NCBI RefSeq assembly: GCF_024451105.1
Contig: NZ_JANGEY010000002.1
Span: 186,001 to 250,000, forward strand
DNA: 64,000 bases
Direction: 5' to 3'
Source of the DNA: Stutzerimonas stutzeri
Lineage (GTDB): Bacteria; Pseudomonadota; Gammaproteobacteria; Pseudomonadales; Pseudomonadaceae
In this document: piece by piece, positions 30,414-40,793 of the stretch
Position numbering within the stretch: the first letter of the stretch is position 1
Layout of the letters: each line of letters begins with the position of its first letter
Made by a program: the position numbers and the translations under genes
The notes under the pieces: model-generated
The model's input: only the letters and a program-made list of their open reading frames with translations
Databases searched by the model: none
What the model was told of the DNA's origin: nothing

Positions 30414-30445
30414 CGCTCCCCTCCCTGCCCCCTCATGACCAACGT

Positions 30446-30547
30446 AGGGTGGGTCAGCCGCGCAGCGGCGTAACCCGCCAAGCATGCCGCAGGCATCCCC
30501 CTTGCCGGCCTGGCGGCCGGTTGGCGGGTTGCGGCCTGCCCCACCCT
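30446..30547. repeat. large stem-loop repeat between gdhB and the glutamine synthetase-like gene
   Basis: AACCCGCCAA (30472-30481) pairs perfectly with TTGGCGGGTT (30521-30530), inside outer arms AGGGTGGG (30446-30453) and CCCACCCT (30540-30547). The sequence resembles the dispersed GTAGGGTGGG...AACCCGCC repeats of Pseudomonas. It fills the roughly 200-base gap; no gene is seen there. Confidence 0.55.
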
Positions 30548-30609
30548 GCGCCTCTCCTCGCCCGTGCAGAATCTCTCACTGCCCGTGCACGATTTCAACC
30601 ACACTCGCC

Positions 30610-33600
30610 CTACGGGATCCCCACCCCGGCCTGGGCGCTCTGCGCCAGGTCCTGCAGTTCGCGGTTGGCCACCGCGTACACCGCGTAGTCGCTACCGCTG
30701 GCGGCGCGCAGTTCGGCCAGCAGGTGGCGCCAGCGCACCACCAGCGGCTGGTGGTTGGCCAGCCACAAGGTCAGGCGGTTGTCGATCTCCAGCGGCCCCT
30801 CGGGCATCTGCAGCACGGCGACGGTGATCGCCCGCTGCTGCCAGTCGAGGTCGTCGCGCAGCGACTCGCGGGCCAGCGCCTGCCAGTTGTTCTCCACCGG
30901 CAGGGCATTGAGCTGCTGCAGGTACCAGCCCAGTTCCAGCTCGGCGCCCACCGCGAAGTAGCAGGCGGCGACGCGCATCGGCGGCTGGCCGGTGACGTCG
31001 GCGGCCTCGATGATCGGCAGCAGGGTGTAGAGGTCGCCGCAGCCGGCCAGGCGGCGCGCCAGCGCGGCCGGCACCCCGGCGCCCTCCAGTTCCTCGCGAC
31101 GCGCCAGCCAGGCGGCGCGCGCCGGCCCCTCGAGGAGGTCCTCCAGGTTGTCGATCAGCGCCTCGACGCAGGGCGCGAAGTGCTCGACGGCGCGCGCCAT
31201 GTCCAGCTCGCCGCGGCGGTTGCGCAGCAGCCAGCGGGTGGCGCGGCGGCCCAGGCGCATCAGCTCCTCCATCAGCGCCAGCTGCAGCTCGGCGTCGACG
31301 CGGTGGTCGAGCGCCTCGATCTGCTGCCACCAGTGCGGCAGGTCGAACAGGTCGCGCACCACCACCCAGCCGCCGGCGATGTGCGCCGCCGACAGCCCGG
31401 TGGACTCGTTGAGGCGCTGCACGAAAGTCACCCCCATATGATCGACCAGGTCGTTGGCGATGCGCGTACTGACGATCTCGCGGCGCAGCCGGTGATGCTC
31501 CAGAGCCTGCGGGAAGCGCGCCAGCAGCGGCGCCGGGAAGGCGTGGTCGAGCTCCTCGCGCAGGTAGGGATCGTCCACCAGCGGCGAGTGCAGCAGCGCC
31601 TCCTTGAGGTCGAACTTGCTGTAGGACAGCAGCAGCGCCAGCTCCGGACGGGTCAGCCCCTGGCTCTGGGCGACCCGCGCGTTGAGCTCGTCGTCGCCGG
31701 GCAGGAATTCCAGGGCGCGGTCGAGACGGCCGCGACTCTCCAGGTCGGCCATCAGCCGGCGGAACTCGCCGAGCCGACCGCGCGCGTGGCGCTGGGCCAG
31801 CGACAGTGCCTGCACCTGGCGGTAGCTGATGCCCAGCACCAGGCCGGCCACCGCGTCGGTCATCTCGCGCAGCAGCTCGTTGCGCTGCTTGAGGGTCAGA
31901 TCGCCGGCGCGCACCACCTCGCCGAGGAGGATCTTGATGTTGACCTCGTGGTCCGAACAGGTCACCCCGCCGGCATTGTCGATGAAGTCGGTGTTGCAGG
32001 CGCCGCCGTGCAGGCAGTACTCGACCCGACCGAGCTGGGTCATGCCGAGGTTGCCGCCCTCGCCCACCACCTGGCAGCGCAGCTCGCGGCCGTCGACGCG
32101 CAGCGCGTCGTTGGCCTTGTCGCCGACGTCCATGTGGCTCTCGTGGCTGGACTTGACGTAGGTGCCGATGCCGCCGTTCCACAGCAGATCGACCGGCGCG
32201 CGCAGCAGCGCGCCGATCAGTTCGTTGGGGGTGAGCCGCTCGGCGTCCAGGTCCAGGCGCGCGCGCACCTCGGGGCTGAGCGGGATGCTCTTGGCGCTGC
32301 GCGGGAACACCCCGCCGCCGGGCGAGATCAGCGCGGCGTCGTAGTCGGCCCAGCTCGAGCGCGGCAGGGCGAACAGCCGCTGGCGCTCGGCGAAGCTGAC
32401 CGCCGGGTCGGGGTCGGGATCGAGGAAGATGTGCTGGTGGTTGAAGGCGCCGACCAGCCGCAGCCGGTCCGAGCGCAGCAGGCCGTTGCCGAACACGTCG
32501 CCGGCCATGTCGCCGATGCCGACCACGGTGATGCTGTCCTGCTGCACGTCGATGCCGCGCTCGCGGAAGTGCCGCTGCACGCCGACCCAGGCGCCGCGCG
32601 CGGTGATGCCCATGCCCTTGTGGTCGTAGCCGGCCGAGCCGCCGGAGGCGAAGGCGTCGCCCAGCCAGAAGCCGTAGTCGGCGGCCAGCGCGTTGGCGAT
32701 GTCGGAGAAGGTCGCGGTGCCCTTGTCGGCCGCCACCACCAGGTAGGGATCGTCCTCGTCGTGGCGCACCACGCCCGGCGGCGGCACCACCAGGCCTTCC
32801 ACCAGGTTGTCGGTGAGGTCGAGCAGGCCGCTGACGAAGATCCGGTAGCAGGCGATCGCCTCGGCCTGGATCTCGTCGCGACTGCCGCCGACCGGCAGGC
32901 GGCGCGGCACGAAGCCGCCCTTGGCGCCGACCGGGACGATCACCGCGTTCTTCACCTGCTGGGCCTTGACCAGGCCGAGCACCTCGGTGCGGTAGTCCTC
33001 CTCGCGGTCCGACCAGCGCAGCCCGCCGCGCGCCACCTTGCCGCCGCGCAGGTGCACGCCCTCGACCCTGGGCGAGTAGACGAAGATCTCGTAGCGCGGC
33101 ACCGGCCGCGGCATCTCGCCGATCAGCTGCGGGTCGAGCTTGAAGCTCAGGTAGTCCTTGGCCCGGCCGTCGGCCGCGACCTGATAGAAGTTGCTGCGCA
33201 GGGTGGCGCGGATCAGCTCCAGGTAGCGGCGCAGGATGCGGTCCTCGTTGAGCACCTGGACCTGCTCCAGCGCGCCGAGGATCGCCTGCTCGAGGCGCTG
33301 CTGCTTGTCCGCCAGCGCCTCGCAGGACAGCTTGCGCGCCAGGTAGAAGCGGGTCTTGAACAGACGCACCAGCTCGCGGGCGATGTCCGCGTGATTGCTC
33401 AGGGTGGCGGCGATATAGCCGAGGTCGAAGCCCAGGCGGATCTGCTTGAGGTAGCGGCCGTAGGCGCGCAGGATCGCCACCTCGCGCCAGGGCAGGCCGG
33501 CGCCGAGCACCAGGCGGTTGAAACCGTCGTTCTCCGCGTCGCCCTGGACGATGTGGACGAAGGCGTCCTGGAGGATGTCGTTGAGCCGGGGCAGATCGAC

Positions 33601-35469
33601 GTCGATGCCCTCGGCGTAGGTGAAGCCGTAGTCGTGGATCCAGAACTGGCTGCCGTCGTGGCGGCGCAGCCGGTAGGGGAACTCGCCGAGCACGCGCAGG
33701 CCGAGGTTCTCCAGGACCGGCAGCATGTCCGACAGCGGCAGCGGCGTCTCGGCGTGGTAGATCTTGCAGTGCAGGTTGGGCCCGCGCTCCAGCGGCGCCT
33801 GGTAGAAGCGCAGCACCAGCGGCCGCTCGCGCGACAGCTCGAGCAGGTGCAGCAGGTCGACCACCGCCTCGTGCGGCTCGAAACGCTCGCGATAGCCGGC
33901 CGGGAAGCCGCCGGCGGCCAGCAGGTCGGTGGCGCGCGCTTCGCCGAGGCTCTCCACCAGCAGGCTGGCGAACTCCTCCTGCCAGCCGCGACAGGCCTGG
34001 ATCACCTCCTGCTCCAGCGCCCGCGTCTCGATGCTCGCCGGGCGTTGCGGGTCGACGCGCAGGATGAACTGCACGCGCGCCAGCACCGACTCGGAGAACC
34101 AGGTCCAGAACTCGCAGTCGCTGGCGCCCAGGCGCTCGCGCAGCACCCGCTCGATGCGCTGGAGGATCTCGCCGGAGTAGATGTCGCGCGGCACGTAGAC
34201 CAGGCAGTAGCAGAAATGCCCGTAGGGCTCGCGGCGCAGGAACAGACGCAGGCGCTTGCGTTCCTGGATCTGCACGATGGCCACCGCGGTGGCGGTCAGT
34301 TCCTCCACCGGGGTCTGGAACAGGTCGTCGCGCGGCAGCACCTCGAGCACCTGGGCCAGGCTCTTGCCCAGATGCGCGCCGGGCGCGAAGCCGGCGCGGC
34401 GGATCACCTCGGCCGCCTTGACCCGCACGCAGGGGATGTGGCGCAGGCTCTCGACGTACACCGGCGAGGTATACAGGCCGATGAAGCGGCACTCGCGCAG
34501 CACCCGGCCGTCTTCGTCGAACTGGCGCAGCGACACGTAGTCGGGATAGGCTGCGCGGTGCACCCGCCCCGGCTGGTCGGCCTTGGCGAACGACAGCAGG
34601 CAGGGCGCCTGCAGCCAGGCCAGGGCCTGCGCCGACACCCAGCGCTGCGCCGCCGGCAGGTCCGGACGCAGGCGCCGCGACAGGCCGAGCAGCGAATCCG
34701 GCTCGTAGACCAGCAGGCCGCTGCCGTCGGCCTGCGCCGCGACCGTGAACTCCTCGTAGCCGAGGAAGGTGAAGTGGTTGTCCAGCAGCCACTCGAGAAA
34801 TTCCGCCACCTCGGCGCAATCCTCGACGTGTGCGGCCAGGCAGGCCGGCTCGAGGGTGTCGAGCAGGTCGCGCAGCCGCGCCTGCATCGGTGCGTAGTCG
34901 CCGACCGCCAGACGCACGTCGCCGAGCACCTCGTGCAGCGCCTTGGCCAGCATGTGCTGCTCGCCGCTGTTGGCGGCGCGGTCGATCTCCAGGCAGACCA
35001 GCGCCTCGCGGCGCACCCCGGGGCCCTCGGCGTCGGCGGCGAGCAGCTCGAGCAGTTCGCCGTGCGCCCCGCGGCGCACCGCCAGCACGCAGTTCAGCAG
35101 GCTGTGCACGGCGTGGCCGCGGCGGCGCAGTTCCATATGCAGCGAGTCGACCAGGAACGGCATGTCCGGATGCAGCACCTGCAGCACGGTGTGCGACGAC
35201 TGCCAGCCGTGATGCTCGTAGTCGGGGCTGAACAGCACCACCTGCGGCGCGGCCGGATCGAAGCGTTCCAGCAGCCGCCAGGCCGACAGGCAGCCGCCGG
35301 CCAGATCGGCCAGGCGCCGTTCGGCCAGTTCGTCGAGCGCCGCACTGGCGAACAGCTGGCGGGCGAAGCGCGCCAGCGGCTCGAGGCTCGCCTCGTCGAC
35401 CCGCCGAGCCAGCACCTCCTGCAACTGACGGTGAAAGTCGTCCCGATCCGCTGCGCTGAAAAATCCCAT
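30610..35469 (-). CDS. gdhB: NAD-specific glutamate dehydrogenase, large type
   Basis: A 1619-residue, about 180-kDa catabolic glutamate dehydrogenase that deaminates glutamate to 2-oxoglutarate with NAD+. The long N-terminal half carries ACT-like regulatory segments; the catalytic core contains RGGLRWSDREEDYRTEVLGLVKAQQVKNAVIVPVGAKGGFV and the NAD-binding region VVGIGDMAGDVFGNGLL. The length matches the P. aeruginosa enzyme, which is controlled by arginine and its regulator. The start MGFFSAAD was chosen over an upstream in-frame start because it matches the family length. The long plus-strand frame opposite is an artefact. Confidence 0.95.
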   Translation of the reverse strand: MGFFSAADRDDFHRQLQEVLARRVDEASLEPLARFARQLFASAALDELAERRLADLAGGCLSAWRLLERFDPAAPQVVLFSPDYEHHGWQSSHTVLQVLHPDMPFLVDSLHMELRRRGHAVHSLLNCVLAVRRGAHGELLELLAADAEGPGVRREALVCLEIDRAANSGEQHMLAKALHEVLGDVRLAVGDYAPMQARLRDLLDTLEPACLAAHVEDCAEVAEFLEWLLDNHFTFLGYEEFTVAAQADGSGLLVYEPDSLLGLSRRLRPDLPAAQRWVSAQALAWLQAPCLLSFAKADQPGRVHRAAYPDYVSLRQFDEDGRVLRECRFIGLYTSPVYVESLRHIPCVRVKAAEVIRRAGFAPGAHLGKSLAQVLEVLPRDDLFQTPVEELTATAVAIVQIQERKRLRLFLRREPYGHFCYCLVYVPRDIYSGEILQRIERVLRERLGASDCEFWTWFSESVLARVQFILRVDPQRPASIETRALEQEVIQACRGWQEEFASLLVESLGEARATDLLAAGGFPAGYRERFEPHEAVVDLLHLLELSRERPLVLRFYQAPLERGPNLHCKIYHAETPLPLSDMLPVLENLGLRVLGEFPYRLRRHDGSQFWIHDYGFTYAEGIDVDLPRLNDILQDAFVHIVQGDAENDGFNRLVLGAGLPWREVAILRAYGRYLKQIRLGFDLGYIAATLSNHADIARELVRLFKTRFYLARKLSCEALADKQQRLEQAILGALEQVQVLNEDRILRRYLELIRATLRSNFYQVAADGRAKDYLSFKLDPQLIGEMPRPVPRYEIFVYSPRVEGVHLRGGKVARGGLRWSDREEDYRTEVLGLVKAQQVKNAVIVPVGAKGGFVPRRLPVGGSRDEIQAEAIACYRIFVSGLLDLTDNLVEGLVVPPPGVVRHDEDDPYLVVAADKGTATFSDIANALAADYGFWLGDAFASGGSAGYDHKGMGITARGAWVGVQRHFRERGIDVQQDSITVVGIGDMAGDVFGNGLLRSDRLRLVGAFNHQHIFLDPDPDPAVSFAERQRLFALPRSSWADYDAALISPGGGVFPRSAKSIPLSPEVRARLDLDAERLTPNELIGALLRAPVDLLWNGGIGTYVKSSHESHMDVGDKANDALRVDGRELRCQVVGEGGNLGMTQLGRVEYCLHGGACNTDFIDNAGGVTCSDHEVNIKILLGEVVRAGDLTLKQRNELLREMTDAVAGLVLGISYRQVQALSLAQRHARGRLGEFRRLMADLESRGRLDRALEFLPGDDELNARVAQSQGLTRPELALLLSYSKFDLKEALLHSPLVDDPYLREELDHAFPAPLLARFPQALEHHRLRREIVSTRIANDLVDHMGVTFVQRLNESTGLSAAHIAGGWVVVRDLFDLPHWWQQIEALDHRVDAELQLALMEELMRLGRRATRWLLRNRRGELDMARAVEHFAPCVEALIDNLEDLLEGPARAAWLARREELEGAGVPAALARRLAGCGDLYTLLPIIEAADVTGQPPMRVAACYFAVGAELELGWYLQQLNALPVENNWQALARESLRDDLDWQQRAITVAVLQMPEGPLEIDNRLTLWLANHQPLVVRWRHLLAELRAASGSDYAVYAVANRELQDLAQSAQAGVGIP

Positions 35470-35630
35470 GCCCGTTCTCCGCCGCCCGTCGCCACCTGCC
35501 TTCTGAAAACTTAGCAGGCCTGCCGGGGTGCGCTCGACCGAACGCACAGCGTTGGTCGAGGCGGGGCCGGATGGATTAAAGTGGAGGCCAGCCCGGTGCC
35601 AGGCACCTCTCCCCCCTTGCCGAGTCAGAC

Positions 35631-36590
<960 letters not shown>

Positions 36591-36600
36591 GGCGCCGGCC

Positions 36601-37548
36601 ATGCACGCCGACATGCTGCCGCCGGGGGTGATGATCGGCCTCGCCGAACTGCTGGAAATGCGCCATCGCCTCGGCGAGGTGCAACTGTTCTCGCGCCCCG
36701 GCCAGCGCAGCCCGCTGATCGGCCTGCACCACTCGAAACTGCGCGGGCGCGGCGTCGACTTCGACCAGGTGCGCGTCTACCAGGCCGGCGACGACGTGCG
36801 CAACATCGACTGGCGGGTCACCGCGCGCACCCAGGAGCCGCACACCAAGCTGTTCCACGAGGAACGCGAGCGTCCGGTGTTCCTGCTGGTGGAGCAGAGC
36901 CCGCGGCTGTTCTTCGGCAGCGGCCTGTGCTTCAAGTCGGTGCTCGCCGCCCAGGTCGCCGCGCTGTTCGGCTGGGCCGCGCTGGCCCACAACGACCGCA
37001 TCGGCGGGCTGGTGTTCGACGACCACGGCAGCAGCGAGATCCGCCCGCGGCGCAGCAAGCAGAGCCTGCTGCAACTGCTCGGCCGGGTGGTGCGCGCCAA
37101 CCAGCAACTGTCCTCGCGCGCCAGTGAACCCGGCGCCGGCGACGGTCTGGGCCTGGCCCTGCGCCGCGCCCGCGAGGTGCTGCGTCCGGGCAGCCTGGTG
37201 CTGACGATCTGCGACGAACGCAGCCTGGTGGACAGCGCCGAACAGCAGTTCGCCTTGCTCGCCCGCCACTGCGACCTGATCCTGCTGCCGCTGTCCGACC
37301 CGCTCGACCACGCCCTGCCGGCCGCCGGTCTGCTGCGCTTCACCGACGAGCACGCCCACCTCGAACTGGATACCGCCGACCCAGCCCTGCGCCAGGCCTG
37401 GCGCGAGCGCGGCGTGGCGCGCCAACTGCGCTGGCAACGCCTGGCGCAGAAGCTCGGCGTGCTGCGGCTGCCGCTGTCCACCCAGCGCGACCTGATCGAG
37501 CAGTTGCGCGAGCAGGTGCTGCCCCACCCCGAGGCCCAACCGGCATGA
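36601..37548 (+). CDS. DUF58 domain protein
   Basis: A 315-residue protein with the DUF58 signature GRGVDFDQVRVYQAGDDVRNIDWRVTART (about 45-73) and a VWA-like fold (LLVEQSPRLFFGSG). The family acts with MoxR ATPases; a role in envelope or stress functions is assumed. It overlaps the next gene by 4 bases. Confidence 0.9.
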   Translation: MHADMLPPGVMIGLAELLEMRHRLGEVQLFSRPGQRSPLIGLHHSKLRGRGVDFDQVRVYQAGDDVRNIDWRVTARTQEPHTKLFHEERERPVFLLVEQSPRLFFGSGLCFKSVLAAQVAALFGWAALAHNDRIGGLVFDDHGSSEIRPRRSKQSLLQLLGRVVRANQQLSSRASEPGAGDGLGLALRRAREVLRPGSLVLTICDERSLVDSAEQQFALLARHCDLILLPLSDPLDHALPAAGLLRFTDEHAHLELDTADPALRQAWRERGVARQLRWQRLAQKLGVLRLPLSTQRDLIEQLREQVLPHPEAQPA

Positions 37549-38054
37549 GCCCCCTCGACCAGCTGGCCGAACCGCTGCTGCCGCCGGCGCCGCCGTTCTG
37601 GCCGCCAGCGCCCGGCTGGTGGCTGCTCGCCGCCCTGCTACTCGGCGCCGGCACCGCGCTGTGGTGGTACCGCGCGCGCCTGCTGGCCTGGTGGCGCGCG
37701 CGCGAGGCCGCGCCGCCCCCCGAACCCGGCACCCTCGACCCGCAACGCCAGGCCGCGCTCGACGAGCTGCGCGGCCTGCCGCGCCCCTACGACGGCGCCC
37801 CCGCCGGCCCCTGGCTGCAGGCGCTCAACGGCCTGCTCAAGCGCCTGTGCCGCGCCCACTACCCCGGCAGCCACAGCCACACCCTGAGCGGGCGCGCCTG
37901 GCTGGCCTTCCTCGACAACCGCTGCCCGGCCGCCGGCCTGACCCGCTGGATGATCCTCGTCGAGGGCACCTACCGCGCCGACTGCCGCCTCGACGACAAG
38001 GCCATCGACGGCCTGCAGCAGGCGGTGGAAACCTGGATCCGCAAGCATGCTTGA
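37545..38054 (+). CDS. DUF4381 membrane protein
   Basis: A 169-residue protein with one N-terminal membrane helix (about 22-42, GWWLLAALLLGAGTALWWYRARLL) after a Pro-rich start PLLPPAPPFWPPAPG, and a cytoplasmic helical domain. The position and the PxPFWPPAPGWW start are typical of DUF4381 genes in MoxR/Bat clusters. It overlaps both neighbours. Confidence 0.85.
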   Translation: MSPLDQLAEPLLPPAPPFWPPAPGWWLLAALLLGAGTALWWYRARLLAWWRAREAAPPPEPGTLDPQRQAALDELRGLPRPYDGAPAGPWLQALNGLLKRLCRAHYPGSHSHTLSGRAWLAFLDNRCPAAGLTRWMILVEGTYRADCRLDDKAIDGLQQAVETWIRKHA

Positions 38055-39054
38055 GTTCGCCTGGCCGTGGATCTTCCTGCTCCTGCCGCTGCCCTGGCTG
38101 TTGCGCCTGCTGCTGCCGCCGGCCGACAGCGGCGAGGCGGCGCTGCGCGTGACCTTCCTCGCCGAACTGGAGAGCCTCGGCGGCAAGCGTGCCCGGCCGA
38201 GGCTGCCGGGCTGGCGGCGCCAGGCGCCGTTCGCCCTGCTCTGGCTGCTGCTGGTGCTGGCCGCGGCGCGCCCGCAGTGGCTCGGCGAGCCGCTGCCGCT
38301 GCCCTCCAGCGGTCGCGACCTGCTGCTGGCGGTCGACGTCTCCGGCTCCATGGACTACCGCGACATGCACTGGCAGGGCGAGCCGATCGCCCGCCTGGCC
38401 CTGGTCCAGCGGCTGTTCGGCGAGTTCGTCGCCGGACGTACCGGCGATCGCATCGGACTGATCCTGTTCGGCAGCCAGGCCTACCTGCAGGCGCCGCTGA
38501 CCTTCGATCGCCACAGTGTGCGCCAGTGGCTGGAGGAGGCGGTGGTCGGCATCGCCGGCAAGAACACCGCCATCGGCGACGCCATCGGCCTGGCCGTCAA
38601 ACGCCTGCGCGAGCGCCCGGCGGAGCAGCGTGTGCTGGTGCTGATCACCGACGGCGCCAACACCGGCGGCGAGGTGGCGCCGCTGACCGCCGCGCGCCTG
38701 GCCGCCGCCGAAGGCGTGACCCTCTACACCATCGGCATCGGTGCCGACGCCGCGCAGGCCGGCGCGGTCGGCCTGTACGGGCTCAATCCCGGGCTCGACC
38801 TCGACGAGCCGCTGCTGCGCGAACTGGCCGCGCTGACCGGCGGCGAATACTTCCGCGCCCGCTCGCAGGACGAGCTGCGCGCCATCGCCAAGGCCCTCGA
38901 CCGCCTGCAGCCGGTCGCCCAGGCGCCGACCACCGTCTACCGCGCCACCGCGCTGTACCCCTGGCCGCTGGCCGCCGCGCTGCTGCTCAGCCTGCTGCTG
39001 GCCGCCCACGAGCTGTGGCCGCAGTGGCCGCCACGTCTGCGGAGGCGCCGATGA
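38047..39054 (+). CDS. VWA domain protein, BatA-like
   Basis: A 335-residue membrane protein. Two N-terminal helices (about 3-20 and 58-75) anchor a VWA domain with an intact metal-binding MIDAS: DVSGS (98-102 region), a conserved Thr in DRIGLILFGSQAYLQAPLT and Asp in VLITDGANTGG. A C-terminal helix follows. The VWA site is presumed to bind partner proteins through a divalent metal. Confidence 0.92.
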   Translation: MLEFAWPWIFLLLPLPWLLRLLLPPADSGEAALRVTFLAELESLGGKRARPRLPGWRRQAPFALLWLLLVLAAARPQWLGEPLPLPSSGRDLLLAVDVSGSMDYRDMHWQGEPIARLALVQRLFGEFVAGRTGDRIGLILFGSQAYLQAPLTFDRHSVRQWLEEAVVGIAGKNTAIGDAIGLAVKRLRERPAEQRVLVLITDGANTGGEVAPLTAARLAAAEGVTLYTIGIGADAAQAGAVGLYGLNPGLDLDEPLLRELAALTGGEYFRARSQDELRAIAKALDRLQPVAQAPTTVYRATALYPWPLAAALLLSLLLAAHELWPQWPPRLRRRR

Positions 39055-40793
39055 GCGACCTGCTGCCGCACCTGGCCCGTCCCGCCTGGCTGCTGCTGGT
39101 GCCGCTGCTGGCCTGGCTGCTGTGGCGCCTGTGGCACCGCAAGCGCCGCCTCGGCCGCTGGCAGGCACTGCTGCCGCCGGCCTTCCAGGCCTGGCTGCTG
39201 GCCGGCGGCCGCGGCCGCCAGGATCGCCTGCCCTGGCTGCTGCTCGGCCTGGCCTGGCTGCTCGCCCTGCTGGCCCTGCTCGGCCCCGGCTGGAGCGCCG
39301 AGGAACAGCCGGCACAGGCCCAGGGCGACCCGCTGGTGGCGATCCTCGAACTGACCCCGGCGATGCTCGCCGAGGACCTGCCGCCCAGTCGCCTGGAAGT
39401 GGCGCGGCGCAAGCTGCTCGACCTGCTCGCCGCCCGCGGCGAGACCCCCACCGCCATCGTCGTCTACGCCGGCAGCGCCCACGTGCTGGTGCCGCTGTCC
39501 AACGACCTGACCACCGCGCAGAACCTGCTGGCCGCCCTTGCCCCGGCGCTGATGCCCACGCCCGGCCAGCGCGCCGACCTCGCCGTGCGTCGCGCGCTGG
39601 CGCTGCTCGACCAGGGCGCCAACGGCCAGGGTCGCCTGCTGCTGCTGACCGGCACCCTCGACGCTACCGAGCAGGCCGGCATCCGCGCCGCGCTCGGCAA
39701 CCGCGACAACCCGCTGCTGCTGCTCGGCGTCGGCACCCCGGCCGGCGCCCCGGTGCAACTGGAGGACGGTGGCTTCCTGCGCGACGCGACCGGCGCCATC
39801 CTGCTGCCGCGCCTGCACGGCGAGCAACTGGCCGCCTTCGCCGCCAGCCTCGACGGCGGCTACAGCACCCTGCGTCTGGACGACGGCGACCTGGCCAGCC
39901 TGGGCCTGCTGGCCCGCCGCGACACCCGCGCCGAAACCGAGAACCTGCGTCCGCTCAGCGGCTGGGCCGATCAGGGGCACTGGCTGCTGCTGCCGCTGCT
40001 CCTGCTGGCCGCCTGCGCCGGCCGGCGCGGCTGGCTGTTCGCCTTCGCCCTGCTGCTGGTGCAGCCGCCGTCGGCACTGGCCTTCGGCTTCGAAGACCTC
40101 TGGCGACGTCCCGACCAGCAGGGCCTGCGCCTGCTCGAGGCCGACGAGCCGGCCGCCGCCGCGCAGCGCTTCGTCGATCCGCAGTGGCGCGGCATCGCCC
40201 TCTATCGCGCCGGCGACTACGCCGCCGCCGCGCAGGCCTTCGCCGCCGGTGACGACGCCGCCGCCCACTACAACCGCGGCAACGCACTGGCCCGCGGCGG
40301 CGAACTGGAGTCCGCCCTCGCCGCCTACGAGGAAGCCCTGCGCCGCGATCCGCAACTGGCGGTGGCGCAGCACAACCGCACGCTGGTCGGCCAGGCGCTG
40401 CGCGAGCGCCTGGCCGCCGAACGCGAGGCGCGGGAAGCCGCCGCGCGACGAGCCCAGGACGAGCCTTCCGTCGGGCGGCGTTCCGTCGGGCAGCGCCCCG
40501 CCGCAGCGGACGCCGACGACGAGCGCCCGGGGCAGGAGCGGGAGCACGCCGCCGAGGCCGCCGCCAGCAGCGCCGTGCCCAGCGCCGGCGCCTTCGGCAG
40601 CGGCACCGCCACCGAGGAGCGCCTGGAGCCGGGCGGCGTACAGCCGCCGTCCGGCGGCGACGCTCTGCCGCTGCAGACCGAACAGCGCCAGGCTCTCGAA
40701 CAGTGGCTGCGGCAGATCCCCGACGATCCCGCCGAGCTGCTGCGCCGCAAGTTCTGGTACGAACAGCAACGCCAACAGGAGGATTCGCGATGA
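39051..40793 (+). CDS. VWA-TPR protein, BatB-like, with degenerate MIDAS
   Basis: A 580-residue protein: helices near 8-25 and 60-78, a VWA-like domain (about 90-300), two further helices, TPR repeats (ALYRAGDYAAAAQAF, AAHYNRGNALARGGELESALAAYEEAL) and a low-complexity charged tail. In BatB relatives the VWA opens with DLSxSM; here it reads LELTPAML, so the metal-ligand Asp and both Ser are replaced. The TPR part presumably recruits partners. Overlaps of 4 bases on both sides show coupling. Confidence 0.88.
   Translation: MSDLLPHLARPAWLLLVPLLAWLLWRLWHRKRRLGRWQALLPPAFQAWLLAGGRGRQDRLPWLLLGLAWLLALLALLGPGWSAEEQPAQAQGDPLVAILELTPAMLAEDLPPSRLEVARRKLLDLLAARGETPTAIVVYAGSAHVLVPLSNDLTTAQNLLAALAPALMPTPGQRADLAVRRALALLDQGANGQGRLLLLTGTLDATEQAGIRAALGNRDNPLLLLGVGTPAGAPVQLEDGGFLRDATGAILLPRLHGEQLAAFAASLDGGYSTLRLDDGDLASLGLLARRDTRAETENLRPLSGWADQGHWLLLPLLLLAACAGRRGWLFAFALLLVQPPSALAFGFEDLWRRPDQQGLRLLEADEPAAAAQRFVDPQWRGIALYRAGDYAAAAQAFAAGDDAAAHYNRGNALARGGELESALAAYEEALRRDPQLAVAQHNRTLVGQALRERLAAEREAREAAARRAQDEPSVGRRSVGQRPAAADADDERPGQEREHAAEAAASSAVPSAGAFGSGTATEERLEPGGVQPPSGGDALPLQTEQRQALEQWLRQIPDDPAELLRRKFWYEQQRQQEDSR

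Noticed and set aside
30484-35514. Very long open frame (1676 codons) on the plus strand opposite gdhB
   Set aside because: It mirrors gdhB codon periodicity, has low-complexity Val/Gln/His-rich translation and no ribosome site; gdhB has clear family motifs.
35470-35630. Promoter pair in the gdhB/moxR gap
   Set aside because: A TTGGTC...ATTAAA pair can be drawn on the plus strand, but the match is too poor to list.
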